A stretch of 55,843 nt of DNA, taken from the NCBI GenBank assembly GCA_020851115.1, contig JADZDJ010000016.1, forward strand, positions 1 through 55,843, in the 5' to 3' direction. This DNA comes from Pirellulales bacterium. GTDB lineage: Bacteria; Planctomycetota; Planctomycetia; Pirellulales; JADZDJ01. Of this stretch, positions 54,108 to 55,843 are shown one piece after another. Under the pieces are notes generated by a model, which saw only the letters and a list, made by a program, of their open reading frames with translations, was not told where the DNA came from and searched no databases. Made by a program: the position numbers and the translations under genes. Each line of letters starts with the position of its first letter. The first letter of the stretch is position 1.

Positions 54108-54921
54108 GAATAGAGCCTTTCAAGAATGGAGCGAACGTGGCAGCGGGGATCATACCTAAATTCAGTTTCTCGACGCCAGCCTGCTTGCGGCGTCACGATG
54201 CGATTTTCAAAAAAATTTTTGAATGGAAATGAAGGAATCGGAACAGTGCGGTTTTCCCGAGCGCCGTGAAGATTTTCGCGGCATTCATTTCCGGTTCATT
54301 TCCGGGGGGGTGTGCACAAAACTGGGAGGCGGAAGCAAAATGGATCGGGAATTTACGAGTGTTATTGAGGTTTGAGGCGTGGCGAGGGTCAATGGAAAAT
54401 AAGGGGGTGGCTGCTGGATGACCGTTGATACAGACTCCTTTTCTCGCTTTTGAACGCTGCTTGATCCGCCCAGGAGCAAATCGGCAACCTCATGCAAAAT
54501 CGCGGGCGGACATGGGGGAAGCCGTCGAGTGCTGAGCCTGGAGCGAACTGCGGTGGCCGTGGGTTGCGATGTGCGAAGTGAATTGTCAAGGATCGTCGGC
54601 CACCGCATGCCGTTCGGCACGGCGGGCCGCGCCAGCGATGGTGCTGGCCTGTTCATGTTATCGCATGTATAGGTTCCTGTCAAGGGGCGAGGGAATAGAT
54701 ATTTGGGATTGGAGCTGCCGGGAGGGGATCGGATCACGAAAACACGGAAGAAAGTAGAGACCACTTGCCCGGTTGCCCGTAATTCTCCAAGGTCGGCACA
54801 CGGGAGGAAGAGTTCGGAGGTCGATGGCTGGCCTGCGTGGCCCCCGGCCCAGGCTACACCCATGCTGTTGCCGCCGCTGTCCGCAAGTATTAGGCTATCG
54901 CAGGCAGCAGGGTCTAAATCA
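54108..54921. other. Long stretch without a credible gene
   Basis: Some 800 bases between the small lipoprotein and the truncated beta-helix gene. A 231-codon minus-strand frame (54285-54980) overlaps the beta-helix gene's end in another frame and has no recognisable content. A perfect inverted repeat TTCAAAAA-AA-TTTTTGAA is centred near 54216, and TTCATTTCCGG occurs twice in tandem near 54284. The stretch may be decayed sequence. Confidence 0.4.
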
Positions 54922-55650
54922 TTATTCATGACTCCTTGTAAACTTGTGGTGAATGGTGTGAAGAACCAAACAACCGTCAATTGCGCCTCCCCTTTGTTCC
55001 TTGCAACCGCGAGACGGCATCGGAAGTGCCAACATGCAACATGCTGTTGACATCGTGCTTGTGGTGTCCGGCTCCGGTATCGGATATACTGGCCGAGCGC
55101 CTAAAAAAGTACCGTTACGCGAGCCGTGTAAGATCGAGTCAGGATTGCTGGAATCCAGGTATAGAAAGTACGGACTCGATGGATTGGTAGTACGTAAGAC
55201 TGGCTGTACGTTCGTCAGCGTTCCAACGCCGAGTTGCGTCCAGCCGGTGCGGGCACCTTTCCCATTCCCCCAAAATGCAGTGTGGCCCATTACATTCCGA
55301 TCTACTGAGAAGGAGCCTATCGCGCCTCGTACTCCGTAGTCACCGTTGTCAATAATCAACGAATCCCTGATCGTCATGTTGGGCGACGGGCGACCCATGA
55401 TAATACCGTCGCTGTTATTTCCAATAATCGTGACGTGCTCGATGTCGACTGAATAAGGGCCAATATCTACATCCAAATCGTCTGGGTAGGCAAGCAGAAT
55501 CCCATAAGTATTCGCTTGAAAAATGCTGTTGCGAACAACCGCATTCTGGATCCTCTGGGTGCTAAGGTTCATTTCAAAATCGATCCCCGATTGTGGCGAT
55601 GTTCCGTTCGTGTTCTTGATGATTGAGGTGGTGCCGATTCCACGGACGGG
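54922..55650 (-). pseudogene. 3' part of a beta-helix surface protein gene, cut off by an IS3 element
   Basis: The frame is open from a TGA at 55651-55653 down to 54922. The translation is protein-like from its beginning: TTSIIKNTNGTSPQSGIDFE, then QNAVVRNSIFQANTYGILL, DIEHVTIIGNNSDGIIMG, SPNMTIRDSLIIDNGDYGV, the repeating VxNSxF/xNxYGI pattern of a right-handed parallel beta-helix (NosD/pectate-lyase-like). Near the end a PIPEP motif with a weak hydrophobic stretch (STACCMLALPM) looks like a degenerate PEP-CTERM tail. The first internal ATG is at 55572, but homology-like sequence runs upstream of it up to the transposase, so the 5' part was separated by the insertion. Confidence 0.65.
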
Positions 55651-55658
55651 TCAGTCTC

Positions 55659-55843
55659 TTAAATGGGACTGGTGTGGATGGCTTCGAATTGGGCTGGGGT
55701 CAGATAGTCCAGCGCCGAGTGCTTTCTTTCGAGGTTGTAGTAGGCGATGTACTCGCCGAGCTCGCCCTCAGCCGCGCGATGGTTTTCATATTCGGTCATT
55801 TCCAGTTCAGTCTTGATGGTTCCGAAGCAAGATTCCATGAATG
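55659..55843 (-). mobile_element. IS3-family transposase OrfB, C-terminal end (partial)
   Basis: The last 61 codons of an IS3-family DDE transposase run off the window edge. MESCFGTIKTELE holds the catalytic Glu with the Lys seven residues later, followed by the family ending YIAYYNLERKHSALDYLTPAQFEA. The stop TAA is at 55659-55661. The element's end must lie between this stop and the beta-helix coding sequence (about 55630-55658); the terminal inverted repeat could not be fixed with only one end in view. It shares orientation with the gene it interrupts. Confidence 0.85.

Noticed and set aside
54285-54980. 231-codon minus-strand frame
   Set aside because: Overlaps the beta-helix gene's 3' end in another frame and has no recognisable features.

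Overview
The window reads as chromosomal DNA of a planctomycete, most likely from the Pirellulales. The pointers are two large surface proteins with the N-terminal 'LE.LE.R.L' leader typical of planctomycete extracellular proteins, a dockerin protein with a PEP-CTERM-like tail, a twin-arginine Gfo/Idh/MocA dehydrogenase, a remnant of a PVC-type membrane-bound dehydrogenase, a WXXGXW lipoprotein and an LssY-C protein. No taxonomic search was possible, so this rests on protein style.

Layout. 1-7.8 kb: the end of a dockerin protein, an aquaporin-like channel with an unusual selectivity filter, a secreted oxidoreductase, a short candidate small RNA with its own promoter, a collapsed pseudogene, an amidohydrolase/LssY-C pair, a RelE/ParE-like toxin-antitoxin pair and a lipoprotein. 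7.9-14.8 kb: a seven-gene co-directional catabolic operon (Gfo/Idh dehydrogenase, amidohydrolase, HpcH/HpaI aldolase, SDR, M19 dipeptidase, D-threonine aldolase-type PLP enzyme, DapA-like lyase) with no obvious described counterpart. 15.4-26.2 kb: secreted and RTX proteins, a DNase I-fold protein, the phospholipid pair acyltransferase + CdsA, a GNAT protein, a Rieske/methyltransferase pair, ThiL, a selenocysteine tRNA and a zinc-ribbon protein. 26.3-31.8 kb: one 1,845-residue surface protein built from about fourteen 90-residue repeats. 32.4-41.4 kb: an orphan polar amino-acid type ABC ATPase, then an exopolysaccharide locus (Wzy-like polymerase/ligase, Wzz-like chain-length protein, FemAB/BioF2-like acetyltransferase, flippase, GT4 glycosyltransferase). 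41.5-53.7 kb: housekeeping genes (YebC, a TPR protein, a helix-hairpin-helix-like protein, RbfA, IF-2, NusA, PyrK and an RsuA/RluB pseudouridine synthase). 53.8-55.8 kb: a small lipoprotein and a beta-helix surface protein gene cut by an IS3-family element that runs off the window.

The least ordinary items are two apparently unannotated RNAs. The first is a roughly 210-nt structured RNA upstream of nusA, with a near-perfect sigma70 promoter, a multibranched fold and a Rho-independent terminator; a 6S RNA-like role is possible but unproven. The second is a roughly 65-nt terminated RNA at 3.65 kb whose promoter spacer is itself a dyad. The tRNA-Sec, the seven-gene catabolic operon and palindromic elements inserted into coding sequence are the next most interesting.
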